NCBI RefSeq assembly: GCF_019837165.1
Contig: NZ_JAGYHC010000001.1
Span: 3,224,001-3,288,000 of the forward strand
Direction of reading: 5' to 3'
Source: Virgibacillus sp. NKC19-3
GTDB lineage: Bacteria; Bacillota; Bacilli; Bacillales; Amphibacillaceae
DNA: 64,000 nt
Below the pieces are notes generated by a model. The model did not search any database, was not told the origin of the DNA, and worked only from the letters and a program-made list of their open reading frames with translations. Position numbers and translations under genes: made by a program. Below, in pieces: positions 63,185-64,000 of this stretch. Position 1 is the stretch's first letter; every line of letters begins with the position of its first letter.

Positions 63185-64000
63185 TTATTTGCTAAATAAT
63201 TCTTTGGGATTGTCGATTAATAAACGATAGACTTCATCTGCGTGAATACCTTTTTGGTTTAATCGAGGAATGAAGTTCTCTAAAATATGAGAATAGCCAT
63301 AACCCCCATATTTTTTTAGAAACATCTTTAAAAATATATCTTGCGACAATAGTAACTGTTTTTCTAGGCCTTTATCTAAAAGTCTCGCTATAGCATTGGC
63401 GTTATCTTCATCAGAAGGGGACTGGCCCTCCGGAAACATAACCTCAATGCCAATCATGTCATATTCTAAATAACAACCACGCTTTGCAAGGGACAGTTGA
63501 TAATCCATATCGTCCATACTTGGGTTCATATGATCTAAGATTGTTTGCTCCAGATTTCCCCCTTCATTTTCTACAATGTCTAAAATCCGATGGCAGTACC
63601 TCTCCCAACCCGGCGTATGAATCGTTAACACTTTTCCGGATTCCTTTTGAGCACGAGCCGCTCCCTGTAATACCTTCACCTCTAGATCGGTCATACTTGG
63701 ACTGATACCTATTTCACCAATAATTCCAGCTTTGATTCCCGTGTTATCGACGCCTTCTGTTAAATCACGGATAATACTTTCCTTAATCTCATCAATAGAC
63801 ATCGATGCAACATATGCTGGAATGGTGTCATGTAAATAGAATCCAGATCCCATAATAATATTCAGGTTGGATCTTCTGGACACTTCAAACAAAGCCTTCG
63901 GATCTCTTCCTATTCCAATAGGTGATACATCTACAATGGTGTTTCCGCCTTGGTTATAAAAATGAGCTACCTCTTCACTCGCAACATCTTTATCTGTCAT
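63185..64000 (-). CDS. Phosphotriesterase-family metallohydrolase, N-terminus beyond the window
   Basis: The visible 271 residues show the TIM-barrel features of the phosphotriesterase/Php family: NTIVDVSPIGIGRDPKALFE, a bridging-ligand region in AGIIGEIGISPSMTDLE (Glu rather than Lys, as in E. coli Php), metal histidines in LTIHTP and LDHMNPS, and LLSQDIFLKM with the catalytic aspartate. The usual N-terminal HEHL.. motif is missing, so the gene is cut by the edge rather than starting at the ATG at 64000. Function may be a lactonase; the natural substrate is unknown. Confidence 0.8.
   Translation of the reverse strand: MTDKDVASEEVAHFYNQGGNTIVDVSPIGIGRDPKALFEVSRRSNLNIIMGSGFYLHDTIPAYVASMSIDEIKESIIRDLTEGVDNTGIKAGIIGEIGISPSMTDLEVKVLQGAARAQKESGKVLTIHTPGWERYCHRILDIVENEGGNLEQTILDHMNPSMDDMDYQLSLAKRGCYLEYDMIGIEVMFPEGQSPSDEDNANAIARLLDKGLEKQLLLSQDIFLKMFLKKYGGYGYSHILENFIPRLNQKGIHADEVYRLLIDNPKELFSK

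Noticed and set aside
1-64000. tRNA, rRNA, CRISPR arrays, prophage or replication origin
   Set aside because: No tRNA-like cloverleaf, rRNA segment, regular direct-repeat array, phage gene set or DnaA-box cluster was noticed on reading; a dedicated scan was not possible.

Overview
The window comes from a low-GC Gram-positive bacterium, most likely a halotolerant Bacillaceae (Oceanobacillus/Virgibacillus-like). This is inferred from strong AGGAGG-type ribosome sites, frequent TTG/GTG starts, CcpA-type cre boxes, a MocR-type GabR, PucR and PreT/PreA proteins, and six sodium:solute symporter (SSS) genes. Most genes are on the minus strand. The whole window is a catabolic region for amino acids, amides, betaine-like compounds, nucleosides and pyrimidines.

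Layout. 1-1.2 kb: a decayed IS200/IS605 element (TnpB running off the window edge, TnpA internally deleted) sits in a truncated capA-like gene. 1.2-8.2 kb: M20 amidohydrolase, threonine-synthase-like PLP enzyme, RidA remnant, cupin, histone-deacetylase-like amidohydrolase, carbamoylase pseudogene, and an SSS transporter with a 58-residue membrane protein. 8.4-13.1 kb: GNAT, gabD, gabT and divergent gabR (GABA degradation). 13.3-19.6 kb: SSS transporter, 43-residue membrane protein, Old-Yellow-Enzyme/2,4-dienoyl-CoA-reductase-type oxidoreductase, divergent XRE-cupin regulator, YfcC-type carrier.

19.9-35 kb is the core: a complete reductive pyrimidine degradation locus. An NCS1 permease imports the base. 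PreT-PreA reduces uracil, dihydropyrimidinase opens the ring, and one of two carbamoyl-amidohydrolase paralogues yields beta-alanine. A class III aminotransferase makes malonate semialdehyde from it, the MmsA-type dehydrogenase makes acetyl-CoA, and alanine dehydrogenase recycles the alanine. A PucR-family activator is embedded. Four cre-like sites lie at its promoters, and a 14-base motif containing TTACA-ATG-TGT is shared by the pucR/aminotransferase and preT upstream regions.

35-42 kb: a PutP-like SSS gene lacking its first helix, joined to a truncated SDR gene by an apparent deletion; a tartrate/isopropylmalate-type dehydrogenase, an amidase and a YhdT-PanF pair. 42.7-49.8 kb: a FadR-type regulator and a probable regulon of SDR, SSS, 38-residue membrane protein, M20 and M24 peptidases, and a frameshifted SDR. 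A tandem palindrome with 21-bp periodicity is shared between two of its promoters. 50-55 kb (plus strand): HAD dehalogenase-like protein, AraC regulator, SSS, and a second Old-Yellow-Enzyme-type protein lacking one iron-sulfur cysteine. 55.5-64 kb: cardiolipin synthase, then a nucleoside/ribose module (nucleoside hydrolase, M20 deacylase, ribokinase, LacI regulator, NupC), which could feed uracil into the pyrimidine pathway, and an edge-truncated phosphotriesterase-family gene.

The most interesting patterns are recurrent tiny membrane proteins next to SSS transporters, the shared operator architectures, and the decay scars (IS insertion, gene-fusion deletion, frameshift, RidA and carbamoylase remnants).
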